Shown here: piece by piece, positions 23,751 through 33,780 of the stretch
Layout of the letters: each line of letters opens with the position of its first letter
Numbering within the stretch: position 1 is the stretch's first letter
Origin: Pseudomonas poae
GTDB taxonomy: Bacteria > Pseudomonadota > Gammaproteobacteria > Pseudomonadales > Pseudomonadaceae
Reading direction: 5' to 3'
Length of the DNA stretch: 64,000 bases
NCBI GenBank assembly: GCA_004000515.1
Contig: CP034537.1
Span: forward strand, 1,612,001 to 1,676,000
Position numbers and translations under genes: made by a program
The notes under the pieces: generated by a model
Database searches by the model: none
Told to the model about the DNA's origin: nothing
Seen by the model: the letters and a program-made list of their open reading frames with translations, nothing else

Positions 23751-24580
23751 TCATAGACGGACCTGTCCTTCGTATACGCGCGAGGCCGGCCCGGTCATCA
23801 TCACCGGGTGGCCAGGGCCTGCCCATTCGATGGACAAACGTCCGCCGGGCAGGTCGATCAACAGCGGCGAATCCATCCACCCCTGGCTGATCGCGGCCAC
23901 GGCAGCGGCGCAAGCACCGGTACCGCAAGCCTGGGTTTCGCCAGCGCCGCGTTCCCACACACGCAATTGCGCGCGGGAACGGTCGATCACCTGTAGGAAA
24001 CCTACGTTGACCCGTGCCGGAAAGCGCGGGTGGTGTTCGATCTTCGGCCCCAATTCATGCACGGGCGCGTTGTTGATGTCGTTGACTCGCAGCACCGCAT
24101 GGGGTTGCCCATGGACACGGCTGCCAGGTCGACGACCTGGCCGTCGACGTCGACCGCATAGCTGGTGGCCTGCTCGGTGGCCTGGAACGGAATGTCCGCC
24201 GGCACCAGGCGTGGCGCGCCCATGTTGACGCTGATCTGGCCGTCGCTGCGGATGTCCAGCTCGATCACGCCGCTCTTGGTCTCGACGCGGATCTGCCGCT
24301 TGGCGGTCAGGCGTTTGTCCAGCACAAAGCGCGCAAAGCAACGGGCACCGTTGCCGCACTGTTCCACTTCGGAGCCGTCGGAGTTGAAGATCCGGTAACG
24401 GAAATCCACTTCCGGGTTGCTCGGCGCTTCGACGATCAGCAACTGGTCGAAACCAATGCCGGTGTGCCGGTCGCCCCACTGTTTGGCGTGCTTGGGCAGG
24501 ATGTGCGCGTGCTGGCTGACCAGGTCGAGGACCATGAAATCATTGCCCAGCCCGTGCATCTTGGTAAAACGCAGCAGCAT
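23751..24580 (-). CDS. dapF: Diaminopimelate epimerase (frameshifted)
   Basis: A 276-residue epimerase that converts LL- to meso-diaminopimelate for lysine and peptidoglycan. The two catalytic cysteines are seen in [12 protein letters not shown] (Cys75) and [11 protein letters not shown] near residue 219. A missing C near 24102 (AACCCCATG for AACCCCCATG) separates the halves. Because this enzyme supplies an essential cell-wall precursor, a true null allele is unlikely and a sequencing error is the better reading. It starts three bases after lysA ends. Confidence 0.95.
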
Positions 24581-24583
24581 GGC

Positions 24584-25831
24584 TTACTCCGGCAGCAGGC
24601 TTTCGCCAGCATACAACTCGGCTACCGTCTCGCGGCGACGCACTTCAAACGCTTGATCACCGTCCACCAGCACCTCGGCGGTACGGCCGCGGGTGTTGTA
24701 GTTGGAGCTCATGACAAACCCGTAGGCACCGGCCGAATGCACGGCCAGCAGGTCGCCTTCTTCCAGGGCCAGCTGACGATCCTTGGCCAGGAAGTCGCCG
24801 GTCTCGCAGATCGGGCCGACGATGTCGTAGGCGCGGGCTTCGCTATTGCGCGGCGTCACGGCAGTGACATTCATCCAGGCCTGGTACAGCGCCGGGCGAA
24901 TCAGGTCGTTCATCGCCGCGTCGACGATGGCGAAATCCTTGTGCTCGGTGTGCTTGAGGTATTCAACCTGGGTCAGCAGCACGCCGGCGTTGGCAACGAT
25001 ATAGCGGCCCGGCTCGAACATCAGCGTCAGGCCACGGCCTTCGATGCGCTCGCGCACGGCGTTGATGTAGTCAGCGATCTGCGGCGGTTCTTCATCGCGA
25101 TAACGCACGCCCACGCCGCCACCGAGGTCGATGTGGTGCAGGTAGATGCCGCATTCGCCGAGTCGGTCGATCAGCGCCAGCAGGCGGTCGAGGGCATCGA
25201 GGAACGGCGGCAGGGTAGTCAGTTGCGAGCCGATATGGCAATCGACGCCCAGCACTTCCAGGTTCGGCAGTTGGGCGGCGCGGATGTACACGTCCTCGGC
25301 GTCGGCGATGGCGATGCCGAACTTGTTCTCTTTGAGACCGGTGGAAATGTACGGGTGGGTGCCGGCATCGACATCCGGGTTGACGCGCAAGGAGATCGGC
25401 GCGCGAACGCCCATCTCGGCGGCCACGACCTGCAGGCGCTCCAGCTCGTCGGTGGACTCGACGTTGAAGCAATGCACGCCAACTTCCAGGGCGCGGCGCA
25501 TGTCTTCGCGGCTTTTGCCAACGCCCGAGAACACGATCTTGTCAGCCTGGCCGCCAGCGGCCAGTACGCGTTCCAGCTCGCCACGGGAAACGATGTCGAA
25601 ACCGGCGCCCAGACGCGCCAGGACATTCAGTACACCCAGGTTGGAGTTGGCCTTGACCGCGTAGCACACCAGGTGTGGAACGCCGTCCAGTGGGTCGGTG
25701 AAGGAGCGATATTGGGCTTCGATATGCGCACGGGAGTACACATAGGTCGGGGTGCCAAAGCGCTCGGCAATCGCGGACAACGCCACGCCTTCCGCGAACA
25801 GCTCGCCGTCCCGGTAGTTAAAAGCGTCCAT
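24584..25831 (-). CDS. lysA: Diaminopimelate decarboxylase
   Basis: An intact 415-residue fold-type III PLP enzyme that makes L-lysine from meso-diaminopimelate. The PLP-lysine is in CYAVKANSNLG near residue 60; the glycine-rich phosphate site is HIDLGGGVGVRY, followed by FEPGRYIVANAG and the C-terminal CETGDFLAKDR and GAYGFVMSSNYN motifs, which carry the partner-subunit cysteine and the substrate tyrosine. It sits in the operon lptM-lysA-dapF with nine- and three-base gaps. Confidence 0.97.
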   Translation of the reverse strand: MDAFNYRDGELFAEGVALSAIAERFGTPTYVYSRAHIEAQYRSFTDPLDGVPHLVCYAVKANSNLGVLNVLARLGAGFDIVSRGELERVLAAGGQADKIVFSGVGKSREDMRRALEVGVHCFNVESTDELERLQVVAAEMGVRAPISLRVNPDVDAGTHPYISTGLKENKFGIAIADAEDVYIRAAQLPNLEVLGVDCHIGSQLTTLPPFLDALDRLLALIDRLGECGIYLHHIDLGGGVGVRYRDEEPPQIADYINAVRERIEGRGLTLMFEPGRYIVANAGVLLTQVEYLKHTEHKDFAIVDAAMNDLIRPALYQAWMNVTAVTPRNSEARAYDIVGPICETGDFLAKDRQLALEEGDLLAVHSAGAYGFVMSSNYNTRGRTAEVLVDGDQAFEVRRRETVAELYAGESLLPE

Positions 25832-25840
25832 GGGTTTCCC

Positions 25841-26001
25841 TTAGTAGGTGTCGTGCTTATGCGCTTTGGATTGCGACGTTTGCGCCTGGTCGTTCGGGTC
25901 TTTGCTGTCATCGGGCAGGTACAGCGGGCCTTTTGACCACAGGCACTAACGAGGCAAGCGACCGCGACGAGCGCAGCAAGGGAAGAGATCAGGCGCTTCA
26001 T
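25841..26001 (-). CDS. lptM: Small lipoprotein, LptM/YifL (LppL) family (frameshifted)
   Basis: A lipoprotein of about 53 residues. The signal peptide MKRLISSLAALVAVACLVSAC ends in a lipobox (LVSAC), followed after frame repair by GQKGPLYLPDD, the family signature. In E. coli YifL was renamed LptM because it helps LptD oxidative maturation in the outer membrane; in Pseudomonas the lysA neighbour is LppL. A missing G near 25932 shifts the frame right after the lipobox. It leads the lysA-dapF-xerC operon. The symbol is by family and synteny. Confidence 0.82.
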
Positions 26002-26239
26002 GGCGAAATCCTTGAATATGCATTAATTGCGCCCGAGTATACCGACCACCCGCCAGCTTGCCTATGCGCTGAAATACCCGTCCGGCGGGGGTTTGCCGAG
26101 ATAGTCGAGAAGCGGACTACGCTGGCCGGGGATATTTCATACCGCCAATCGTGATGAAATCGGTATCCTTTGCAATCGGCGAGGCTCGCCCGTATCGTGC
26201 GGCGCTTGAGCAAAACCAGACACTTTTGAGGTTGCCACA

Positions 26240-26572
26240 ATGAGTTTGACCGAAGCCCGTTTTCACGACCTGGTGGATTCGACCCAGCAGGCGCTGGAAG
26301 ATATTTTCGACGACAGCGGCCTGGACGTGGACCTGGAAAACTCGGCCGGCGTGCTGACCGTCAAGTTTGAAAACGGCACCCAACTGATCTTCAGTCGCCA
26401 GGAACCTCTGCGCCAGTTGTGGCTGGCCGCACGCACTGGTGGTTTCCACTTCGATTACGACGAAGAAGAAAACCGTTGGGCGCATGACACCACCGAGGAA
26501 CTGCTGAGCGAAATGCTTGCTCGCCTGACCAAGGAACAGTCCGGCGCTGACCTGGATTTCGACGAGATTTGA
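26240..26572 (+). CDS. cyaY: Iron-sulfur cluster assembly regulator CyaY (frataxin)
   Basis: An intact 110-residue bacterial frataxin. The acidic first helix (FHDLVDSTQQALEDIFDDS) and sheet signature QLIFSRQEPLRQLWLAARTGGFHF are clear. CyaY binds iron and modulates the IscS-IscU cluster assembly machine. Start ATG 26240 follows a TTGAGGTTG site. It is divergent from lptM and is followed after two bases by the DUF1289 gene. Confidence 0.95.
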   Translation: MSLTEARFHDLVDSTQQALEDIFDDSGLDVDLENSAGVLTVKFENGTQLIFSRQEPLRQLWLAARTGGFHFDYDEEENRWAHDTTEELLSEMLARLTKEQSGADLDFDEI

Positions 26573-26574
26573 TC

Positions 26575-26793
26575 GTGACTCAGCCTGCACCTGTACGCCC
26601 GCCCAAGCCGCTGTTCAGCAATGTCAGCCCGGCGGTGCCGTCACCTTGTATCAGTTTGTGTCGCTTGGACGAGGAGAAAGTCTGCCTCGGTTGCTTCCGT
26701 CATGTGGAAGACATCCGGGAATGGCGCTCCGCCGACGATGCGCGGCGCCGGGTGATCTGCGCCGAGGCCGAGCAGCGCAGGGCTCGCGCCTGA
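26575..26793 (+). CDS. DUF1289 domain protein
   Basis: A 72-residue protein with the DUF1289 cysteine pattern PCISLCRLDEEKVCLGCFR, likely a small metal-binding knuckle, and the ending with EW.S.(D)D..RR. Start is GTG at 26575, three bases after the cyaY stop, so the two genes are likely co-translated. Function is not established for the family. Confidence 0.82.
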   Translation: MTQPAPVRPPKPLFSNVSPAVPSPCISLCRLDEEKVCLGCFRHVEDIREWRSADDARRRVICAEAEQRRARA

Positions 26794-26861
26794 GGTCGTC
26801 TTGTTTATTTGTGACGCTGTGGTAGTGTCCGGCTACGCCTCAACTCATCGAGGCCTGTGAG

Positions 26862-26895
26862 AACCCCGCCTTTTTCTGGCGGGGTTTTGCTTTTG
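26862..26895 (+). terminator. Rho-independent terminator between DUF1289 gene and rnk
   Basis: The stem AACCCCGCC/GGCGGGGTT with a T-rich tail ends 27 bases before the rnk start. It may end the cyaY operon or attenuate rnk. Confidence 0.75.
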
Positions 26896-26921
26896 TGCAG
26901 AAAAAGGAGTCTGCCTGAATC

Positions 26922-27335
26922 ATGACCACCGCACCGTCCATCATCCTCACCCGCCTTGACGTGCAGCGTCTGGAGCAACTGATCGACCGCCTGGGCGACG
27001 AGTCTCCCGGTGTCGAAGCGTTGCAAGCCGAACTCGACCGCGCCGAAGACGTGGTTGGCCACGATGAAGTACCTGCGGGTGTCGTGACCATGAACTCCAG
27101 CGTGCATTGCCGTGAGCAAGGCAGTGGCAAGGACTACCACCTGACCCTGGTCTACCCGAAGCACGCCAACGCCGACGAAGGCAAAATTTCGATCCTGGCC
27201 CCGGTGGGCAGTGCCTTGCTCGGCTTGCAAGTGGGCCAGCACATCGACTGGCCGGCACCCGGTGGCAAGACTCTCAAGCTGGAATTGCTCAGCGTGGAAG
27301 GCCAGCCCAAAGATGGCGGCGCTTTCCCTCTCTAA
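26922..27335 (+). CDS. rnk: Nucleoside diphosphate kinase regulator Rnk
   Basis: An intact 137-residue protein. The N-terminal helical pair (SIILTRLDVQRLEQLIDR) and the GreA/B-type C-terminal FKBP-like domain (TLVYPKHANADEGKISILAPVGSALLG) define Rnk, which binds RNA polymerase like other secondary-channel factors and affects Ndk levels. The final TAA overlaps the last codon of cyaA on the other strand: the two genes converge and share the bases CTAA at 27332-27335. Confidence 0.92.
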   Translation: MTTAPSIILTRLDVQRLEQLIDRLGDESPGVEALQAELDRAEDVVGHDEVPAGVVTMNSSVHCREQGSGKDYHLTLVYPKHANADEGKISILAPVGSALLGLQVGQHIDWPAPGGKTLKLELLSVEGQPKDGGAFPL

Positions 27336-30169
27336 AGCTGGCTCAACGCCTCGTTGAGCGACAGCTCCAGCTCGGACTTGTAACGTAGGTACAGGTTGCT
27401 CGGGCTTTGCACATCACCGAGCAGGCCCGACAGGTCCAGGTCGGTGATGTAGCAGCGGTAGCGTTCGGTCTCCTGGCGCTGCCCGACGATCTCTTGGGCG
27501 ACCACGGCAAATAACTGGTCGCCAAACTCCAGCTCGGAGAACTCTCGCTGATTGCAGTACAGGGTAATGCCCACCTGGCCCGGTGCGGCCTTGCCGATAA
27601 TCGCCTGTACGTCATAAAACGGTTTGTTCGCCGGATTCTGCGGCGCCGGCCGAAGTTCGATGCCGCGCGCGCGACTGCTGCCCGATGGCAACAGTTGGTA
27701 ATACAAAGTTTGCACCGCGCCCAAGGGTTCTTGTGGGTCCAGCGGTGAAAGCGCATCCCGACGGTAAATGATCGACTGTAAAAACCGCTGCAGCGGCGCC
27801 AGCAAGCTCTGCTCATCATGAAACGGCAGGCGCTGTTGCCAAAGCGCGTTGAACTCATCCAGCACGTACAGCTCGGCGAAGCCTTCATTGACCCGGTAGA
27901 ACACTTGCACGCAATCGGCCATGCCCATCGGCAGCAGCAGCGCCAGGTCGTGGTCTTCCAGGGCCATGGCGTCCAGGTGCAGCGGGCTGTAGCTGGCCTG
28001 TTCTTCGCTGAGGTAGGCGATCAGCGCGTCTTGGGTTGCCAGGGAGACATGGGTGGCTTGGCCGGGTACCAACTCCATCACGTGATAGTGCTGCTGCACT
28101 TGCAGCAGGTAACGGTGGTTGGACTGGCCCAGCAGCAGGTTTTGCGCGGTGTCGAAGATCTCTTCCACGCGTTGGGCAATGAACTGCGCGCGGTTGTGGC
28201 AGAAGCAGCGCACCGCAGGCGCGGTAAGTGGTCAGGCGGGAGTTGATTGAGGTAGTCGCGCAGGCAGTCGAGCAGGGCGTGGGGGCCGTCATAACGGCTG
28301 ACCATCACCTCGTTCCAGCTATTGAGAGTGACCTGGTCCAGGGTCAGTACCAGGTTGTCGCGCACACCCGCATAACTCAGGGAGTCGGTGCGCTCGGTGG
28401 TCATGAGGATGTTCAGGTCGCGGTGATGCTTGAGCGGGTCGACGCCGACGTTGATCAGCAGCAACACGTCCTCGGGCACTGCCGAACGCAGCAGGCGTTC
28501 TTCATCGACGCTGGCCAGGGGCAGGGCGATGGTCTGTTGCAGGCTGCCCAACAGGTTGAACAGCTCGAATTCGGTCATGTCGCTGGCGCCTGGATGTAGG
28601 GCCAGGCGGGTGCTGCTGTCGATCACGCCGTTGCGATGGCACCACGTGAGCATTTCCAGCAGGTCTCGGCTGCGTTTGATCGGCGCGAAATGTTCCGACT
28701 CCTGGGCCGTCAGGTTGCCGTTATACAGGCCCCAGTAATGTTGGCCGGGTTCCTTGCGGTTGGGCGATTGCACCAGGGTCAGGGTGTCTTCGGCCAGGTC
28801 CGGGGCGATGCCGGGGTTGATGAACTCGACTTTGCCGGCCTTGCGTTCAAAGGCGGCGTACAAGCGCCGGCCCAGTACGTTGAGATCGCGCTTGTTGATC
28901 AGGCTGACGGTCTGCTCGGTGCGGGCGAATTGGGTCAGGAAGCGATAGCTGTAGTTCAGCTCATTGACCAGCGCGCGCCGTTCGGAGGCGACTTGGCGCA
29001 CTTTCCACTGGCTGCGACTATCGAGCAACGCCAATTGGCGTTGGTCCCAGCCCCATTCGTGGGCCAGGCGTTCCAGCAGCAAACGTTGCCAACTGGTACT
29101 GCGCTGACCGGCACTGAGCTTGCGGTTGACCTTCAGATAGAGCGCGCGCCGAACCAGTTCGAGGCGTTCTGGCTCATTGCGCGCCTTGAGGTATTCCTCG
29201 ATGCGGCGGTACACCACGATGTACGGGTCCAGCTCATCAAGGTCCATCTGGTTGGCGAACACCGCGCGCTTGAAGCGCAGGCTCAGGCAATGCACGTTGG
29301 GGTGTTCGCTCGCATAGACCTCGGTCAGCAGCAGCTTGAGCACCGATTTGTAGGGCGACTCGATGCCCTTGAACAGTTGCCACAGCCCGGCACCAATGAA
29401 TTCACCAGGGGGGATGCGCGCCAAGTGGCCGAGGTCGAGGGTTTCATCGGCGCGGATAAAACGTTTGGAAATCAGCGTGTGGGTGAACTCGGCGTAGCGG
29501 GTTTCTTCATACACCGGCACCAGCCACCAGATTGGCGTGCGTCCGGCGAGCCAGATGGCGGTGCGGTAGAACTCGTCCAGCAGCAGGTAATGCTGGGTGG
29601 TGCCGCAATCGTCGGAGCTGAGTTGGTGTCGCGTTCGCCCAGCACAAAGCGTGTCGGCTCGATCAGGAAGAAGTGCGCCTCGGCGCCCATGCTCAGGGCC
29701 CAGGTTTCCAGCAATTGGCATTTTTTGCGCAGTTCAGCCAGCGCGCTCTCACCCAGATCCGGTGCGTGGCACACCCATACGTCCATGTCGCTCTGGTCAG
29801 CCTGGGCCAGGGTGCCGAGGCTGCCCATCAGGAACAGTCCATGGATCGGCCGTGGCGGGTTGCCATGACGCGGCTTGTAGGAGAACGAACGGGTCAGGCG
29901 CTGGGCTTCAGTCAGGGCCTGGGCGTCGGGTTCGAAGTTCGACAGCCCGGCGGGCGTGCTACCGGAGACATAACCGGGCAACAGCGGATGGTTGACGTGA
30001 AAAACAGCGGCAACAGGGTCAATACGCTTTGCTGGCGTGGTGTCAGCCCTTCGATTGCCCGGACCATGCGGCCTTCGTTAAGCGCCATGAACCGCGCGCG
30101 CAACTGGGCCAGCACCTTGCGGTCGATGCCTTCGTCCAGGTCGGGGCGGATTTCATGGGTGCGGGTCAT
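27332..30169 (-). CDS. cyaA: Class I adenylate cyclase (three frameshifts)
   Basis: A protein of about 946 residues that makes cAMP from ATP, the partner of the CRP homologue Vfr. The N-terminal catalytic region holds GLFLMGSLGTLAQADQSDMD, the class I motif with the GS and DxD residues, followed by the LLDEFYRTAIWLAGR region. The long C-terminal regulatory half is complete to the TAG at 27332. Missing bases near 30001, 29620 and 28216 divide it into four frames. High conservation on both sides of each break points to sequencing errors. Start ATG 30169 (MTRTHEIRPDLDEGIDRK). Confidence 0.93.
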
Positions 30170-30337
30170 GTCGAATTCGTTGGCTCGCAGGGCCCGACGT
30201 GGGCGGCCGTGTAGGAGTTTACAGCCAGTAGCGTAGGAGGTTTAGCGGGAAATGGTTTTTGACGTCAGAATTCTGTGCCGCCCACAGCAACGCCCTCGGA
30301 ATCCGCAATCGGCGGACTCCATGGGCGGGATCAGGTG

Positions 30338-30592
30338 TCAGGCGGCTTCTTTGGTATTGGCGGTGGTCAGGATCGTCAGCAGGGTTTGGGCCTGCTCTGC
30401 TGCATCACGACCGAGGCTGGTCAAATAGCCCCCATCCGGCTGGTCAATAAGACCTTTTGCGTGGAGACGTTTGGCAGCGGCGATGGCAGTAGGGGCGGCG
30501 GTCTGGTGGACTTTCAGACCTTCCTTGGTGCTGTCCAATGGGAAGAGTACAAGGATTTCCAGTTCGGCAACCAACTCAGGGGTATACGACAT
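30338..30592 (-). CDS. TIGR02647 family DNA-binding-like protein
   Basis: An intact 84-residue protein, MSYTPELVAELEILVLFPLD at the N-terminus and HAKGLIDQPDGGYLTSLG in the middle, resembling a winged-helix fold. It matches the TIGR02647 pattern seen downstream of cyaA in pseudomonads. Its function is unknown. An AGGACTCC segment, with a moderate ribosome site, precedes the ATG at 30592. Confidence 0.78.
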   Translation of the reverse strand: MSYTPELVAELEILVLFPLDSTKEGLKVHQTAAPTAIAAAKRLHAKGLIDQPDGGYLTSLGRDAAEQAQTLLTILTTANTKEAA

Positions 30593-30688
30593 AAGGACTC
30601 CAGACTTTCTAAGAATTTATTAGAGGCTAGCAGGCCATAAGGTGAACGCACTTTGCCGAACTGTCCAGCGTGTAACTGCTGGCCGGGA

Positions 30689-30973
30689 TTATTGCTTTTC
30701 GGGCGGCAGTGTTGGCAGGGCGCGCAGCGCAGTTTCATACCATTCGGTATTGAACGCGCGGTCCTCTTCCAGCAGCGCATCGATCTCGACAGCAAGCACG
30801 TGGGCCATCAGTTGCAGGATCTCTTCACGCTCATAACCGACAAGGGTCAGTTTGTTGAATGTAGCCTTGGCCGCTGGCGGGTTTTCGCTCTCGATCTGGT
30901 TTTCGATCGCTTCGATCAGGGTGGTCTCGGCGAATTCTTCTTCGTCGTTGTCGATATCGGTCGGCTCGCTCAT
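30689..30973 (-). CDS. Conserved hypothetical acidic protein
   Basis: An intact 94-residue acidic, mainly helical protein (MSEPTDIDNDEEEFAETTL, then YEREEILQLMAHVLAVEIDALL). It occurs at the same place, between the TIGR02647 gene and argH side, in other pseudomonads as I recall it. No motif or function is recognised. The start at 30973 is supported by GAGGAGCC upstream. Confidence 0.75.
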   Translation of the reverse strand: MSEPTDIDNDEEEFAETTLIEAIENQIESENPPAAKATFNKLTLVGYEREEILQLMAHVLAVEIDALLEEDRAFNTEWYETALRALPTLPPEKQ

Positions 30974-31099
30974 GGCAGGCTCCTCAAGGAAAGGGCGCCA
31001 GTCTACCCCCATTCAGGCAGGTGATGCTGCTGGTCAGGTGGAGCCTTGAGATCTATAACTCTTGCAGCCAACCCCATTCCCGGCCTGGAGGCAGACGCA

Positions 31100-31758
31100 A
31101 TGCTCAAGCTCTACGGATTCTCGGTCAGCAACTACTACAACATGGTCAAGCTGGCGCTGTTGGAGAAAGGGCTACCTTTCGAAGAAGTGCCTTTTATGCC
31201 GGGCAAACCCCGCAAGCCTTGGCGGTAAGCCCACGAGGCAAGGTGCCGGTGCTGGGGGTCAAGCAAGGGTTTATCAACGAAACCAGTGTGATCCTCGAAT
31301 ACATCGAGCAAACCCAGGAAGGCCCCTCGCTGCTGCCGGCAGACCCGTTCCAGCGCGCCCAGGTATTGGCGCTGTGCCGGGAGATCGAGCTGTATATCGA
31401 GCTGCCCGCCCGCGCCTGTTTCGCCGAAGCGTTTTTTGGCATGCCGGTGCCGCAGGCGATCAAGGACAAATCCAAGGCCGAGTTGCTGCTGGGGGTTGGC
31501 GCGTTGGCTCGGCACGGCAAGTTTGCGCCGTATGTGGCGGGAGAGAGCTTTACGCTGGCGGATCTGTATTTCATGTACAGCGTGAACCTCGCCTGTGGTG
31601 TGGGCGAGAAGCTGTTTGGGTTGGATTTACTGGACGGGTTGCCGGCGGCCAAGGTGTTGCTGGAAAAGCTGCATGCCCTGCCAAACGCGCAAAAAGTGGC
31701 GGCGGACCGCGAAGCGGCAATGCCGGCGTTTATGGCGATGGTTGCTGCGAAGAAGTAG
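31100..31758 (+). CDS. Glutathione S-transferase family protein (frameshifted)
   Basis: About 219 residues: an N-terminal thioredoxin-fold domain (MLKLYGFSVSNYYNMVKLAL, with the PRGKVPVL cis-proline turn and INETSVILEYIE glutathione loop) and a C-terminal helical domain. The catalytic residue would be in the SVSNYYN turn (Ser or Tyr). A missing C near 31203 (GGCAAACCC for GGCCAAACCC) breaks the frame after residue 35. The TGGAGG site precedes ATG 31100. Substrate is unknown. Confidence 0.87.
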
Positions 31759-31786
31759 TCAGGAGTGTGGTAGATCAAAATGTGGG

Positions 31787-31851
31787 GCGGAGTGTCAGTC
31801 GACGAATGTATCGACTGACACTCCGCTTTCGCGAGCAAGCCCGCTCCCACA
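31787..31851. repeat. Perfect 16-bp hairpin plus REP unit
   Basis: Perfect arms (31787-31802 and 31811-31826, starting GCGGAGTGTCAGTCGA) around an eight-base loop are followed by the REP arm GCGAGCAAGCCCGCTCCCAC. The same GCGGAGTGTCAGTC segment occurs in the spacer of the REP pair at 45998-46090, so this is a rearranged member of that repeat. It lies between the convergent GST gene and argH. Confidence 0.75.
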
Positions 31852-31882
31852 GGTTTAACCGAGTTGTTGCTGAATGCTCGGT

Positions 31883-33276
31883 TTAGCGGCTAGCGAGCAA
31901 CGCCTGGCCGCGCACCACCGCTGCCTTCACCTGCGCCGGCGCAGTGCCGCCGATGTGGTTACGGGCATTCACAGAGCCTTCCAGGGTCAGCACGGCAAAT
32001 ACATCCTGCTCGATCTGGTCGCTGAATTGGCGCAGTTCTTCCAGGCTCATTTCTGCCAGGTCCTTACCGGTGTCCACGCCGTACTTCACGGCATGGCCAA
32101 CGATTTCGTGGCAGTCACGGAACGGCAGGCCACGGCGCACCAGGTAGTCCGCCAGGTCTGTTGCAGTGGAGAATCCGCGCAGTGCCGCTTCGCGCATGAT
32201 CGCGTGCTTGGGCTTGATCGCCGGAATCATGTCGGCAAAGGCACGCAACGAGTCGCGCAGGGTGTCGGCGGCGTCGAACAGCGGTTCCTTGTCTTCCTGG
32301 TTGTCCTTGTTGTAGGCCAGCGGTTGGCCTTTCATCAAGGTCAGCAGGCCCATCAGCGCGCCGAATACGCGGCCGCTCTTGCCACGTACCAGCTCGGGCA
32401 CGTCGGGGTTTTTCTTTTGCGGCATGATCGAACTGCCGGTGCAGAAGCGGTCCGGCAGGTCGATGAACTGGAATTGCGCGCTGGTCCACAGCACCAGCTC
32501 TTCGGAGAAACGCGACAGGTGCATCATCGCGATGCTGGCGGCGGCGCAGAATTCGATGGCGAAGTCGCGGTCGGACACGCCGTCCAGGGAGTTGCCGCCC
32601 ACGGCATCGAAGCCCAGCAATTGCGCGGTGTATTCGCGGTCGATCGGGTAGGTGGTGCCGGCCAGTGCGGCGCTGCCCAGGGGCATGCGGTTGGCGCGCT
32701 TGCGGCAATCTACCAGGCGCTCGTAGTCGCGGCTGAGCATTTCGAACCAGGCCAGCAGGTGGTGGCCGAAGGTCACAGGCTGCGCGGTCTGCAGGTGGGT
32801 GAAGCCGGGCATGATGGTGTCCGATTCGCGCTCGGCCTGCTCCAGCAGACCTTTTGCAGGCGGGTGATTTCAGCCAGGATCAGGTCGATTTCGTCCCGCA
32901 GCCACAGGCGGATGTCGGTAGCCACCTGGTCGTTACGGCTACGGCCGGTGTGCAGCTTCTTGCCGGTCACACCGATGCGGTCGGTGAGGCGGGCCTCGAT
33001 ATTCATGTGCACGTCTTCCAGATCGACGCGCCAGTCGAACGTACCGGCTTCGATCTCGCCACGGATGGTGGTCAGGCCGTCGATGATGCTGTCGCGCTCG
33101 GCGTCGGTCAGCACGCCGACCTTGGCCAGCATCGTTGCGTGGGCGATGGAGCCCATGATGTCGTGGCGGTACAGGCGCTGGTCGAAAGTGACGGAGGCGG
33201 TGAAGCGGGCGACGAAGGCGTCGACGGGTTCACTGAAGCGGCCGCCCCAGGACTGGTTGGTCTTGTCGGTGCTCAT
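31883..33276 (-). CDS. argH: Argininosuccinate lyase (frameshifted)
   Basis: A 464-residue fumarase/aspartase-superfamily enzyme that cleaves argininosuccinate to arginine and fumarate. The signature [12 protein letters not shown] with the catalytic Ser, the N-terminal [13 protein letters not shown] and the [14 protein letters not shown] motifs are present. A missing G near 32852 (AAAAGGTCTG for AAAAGGGTCTG) separates two frames. Start ATG 33276 ([14 protein letters not shown]). It diverges from algR. Confidence 0.95.
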
Positions 33277-33780
33277 GGATTCGCTCGTGATCTGCTTAAT
33301 AAAGAGGCATGGAAGTGTGCCGGCGATAATAACAGGGTTGCCTGGGCACGCGGTGCTGCGGGTCGTCGGCATTTTTATTTGTGCAAAGGATGGCTAAGTG
33401 CCTTGCCGTCGACCGCGTCCAGGACGAGACTGGAGATAGAGGTACATTGAAACGATATTTGACGATTGAGCAATGCCGTCTCAGTGAGCGTCTACAGTTG
33501 GACTGATAGTGTGTGAATGCACCAAAGTCGGGTGATGCGGTCATAGCCCAGACTAACCATTTAAAACGGGGGTATTCGGATTGTGTATCAGCAAACCCTA
33601 TGACGGTGCCCGAAGGCAGCAGGTCTTGGGCGTTATTGAACAGGTCCGGGTAAATATGGGTGCCACTCCGAGGGCACTTTTTACCGCTCGCGCTAGTCTT
33701 AGCGTGGATCGCTGTGACGCAAGTCACCGCACCTGTCTACGCTATCCTTGTGCGAGACTCACGCAGGAATCCAGCGCAAT
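33277..33780. other. 504-bp argH-algR intergenic region without a supported gene
   Basis: No reading frame here resembles a known protein. In P. aeruginosa, as recalled, the algZ/fimS sensor kinase gene sits between argH and algR, but no histidine-kinase motif is visible in any frame here. The region must hold the divergent promoters; a CRP/Vfr-like site at 33713-33727 is the only element I can point to. Confidence 0.6.
33713..33728. promoter_or_regulatory. CRP/Vfr-like site upstream of algR
   Basis: TGTGA-N6-TCACC matches the CRP half-site pattern TGTGA-N6-TCACA at nine of ten fixed bases. It is centred about 60 bases before the algR start. Confidence 0.45.

Noticed and set aside
24464..25936. 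490-residue plus-strand frame
   Set aside because: Antisense of dapF and lysA, which are clearly recognised on the other strand.
28636..29868. 410-residue plus-strand frame
   Set aside because: Antisense of cyaA.
33296..33727. 143-residue minus-strand frame between argH and algR
   Set aside because: No family resemblance and it would cover the algR promoter region.
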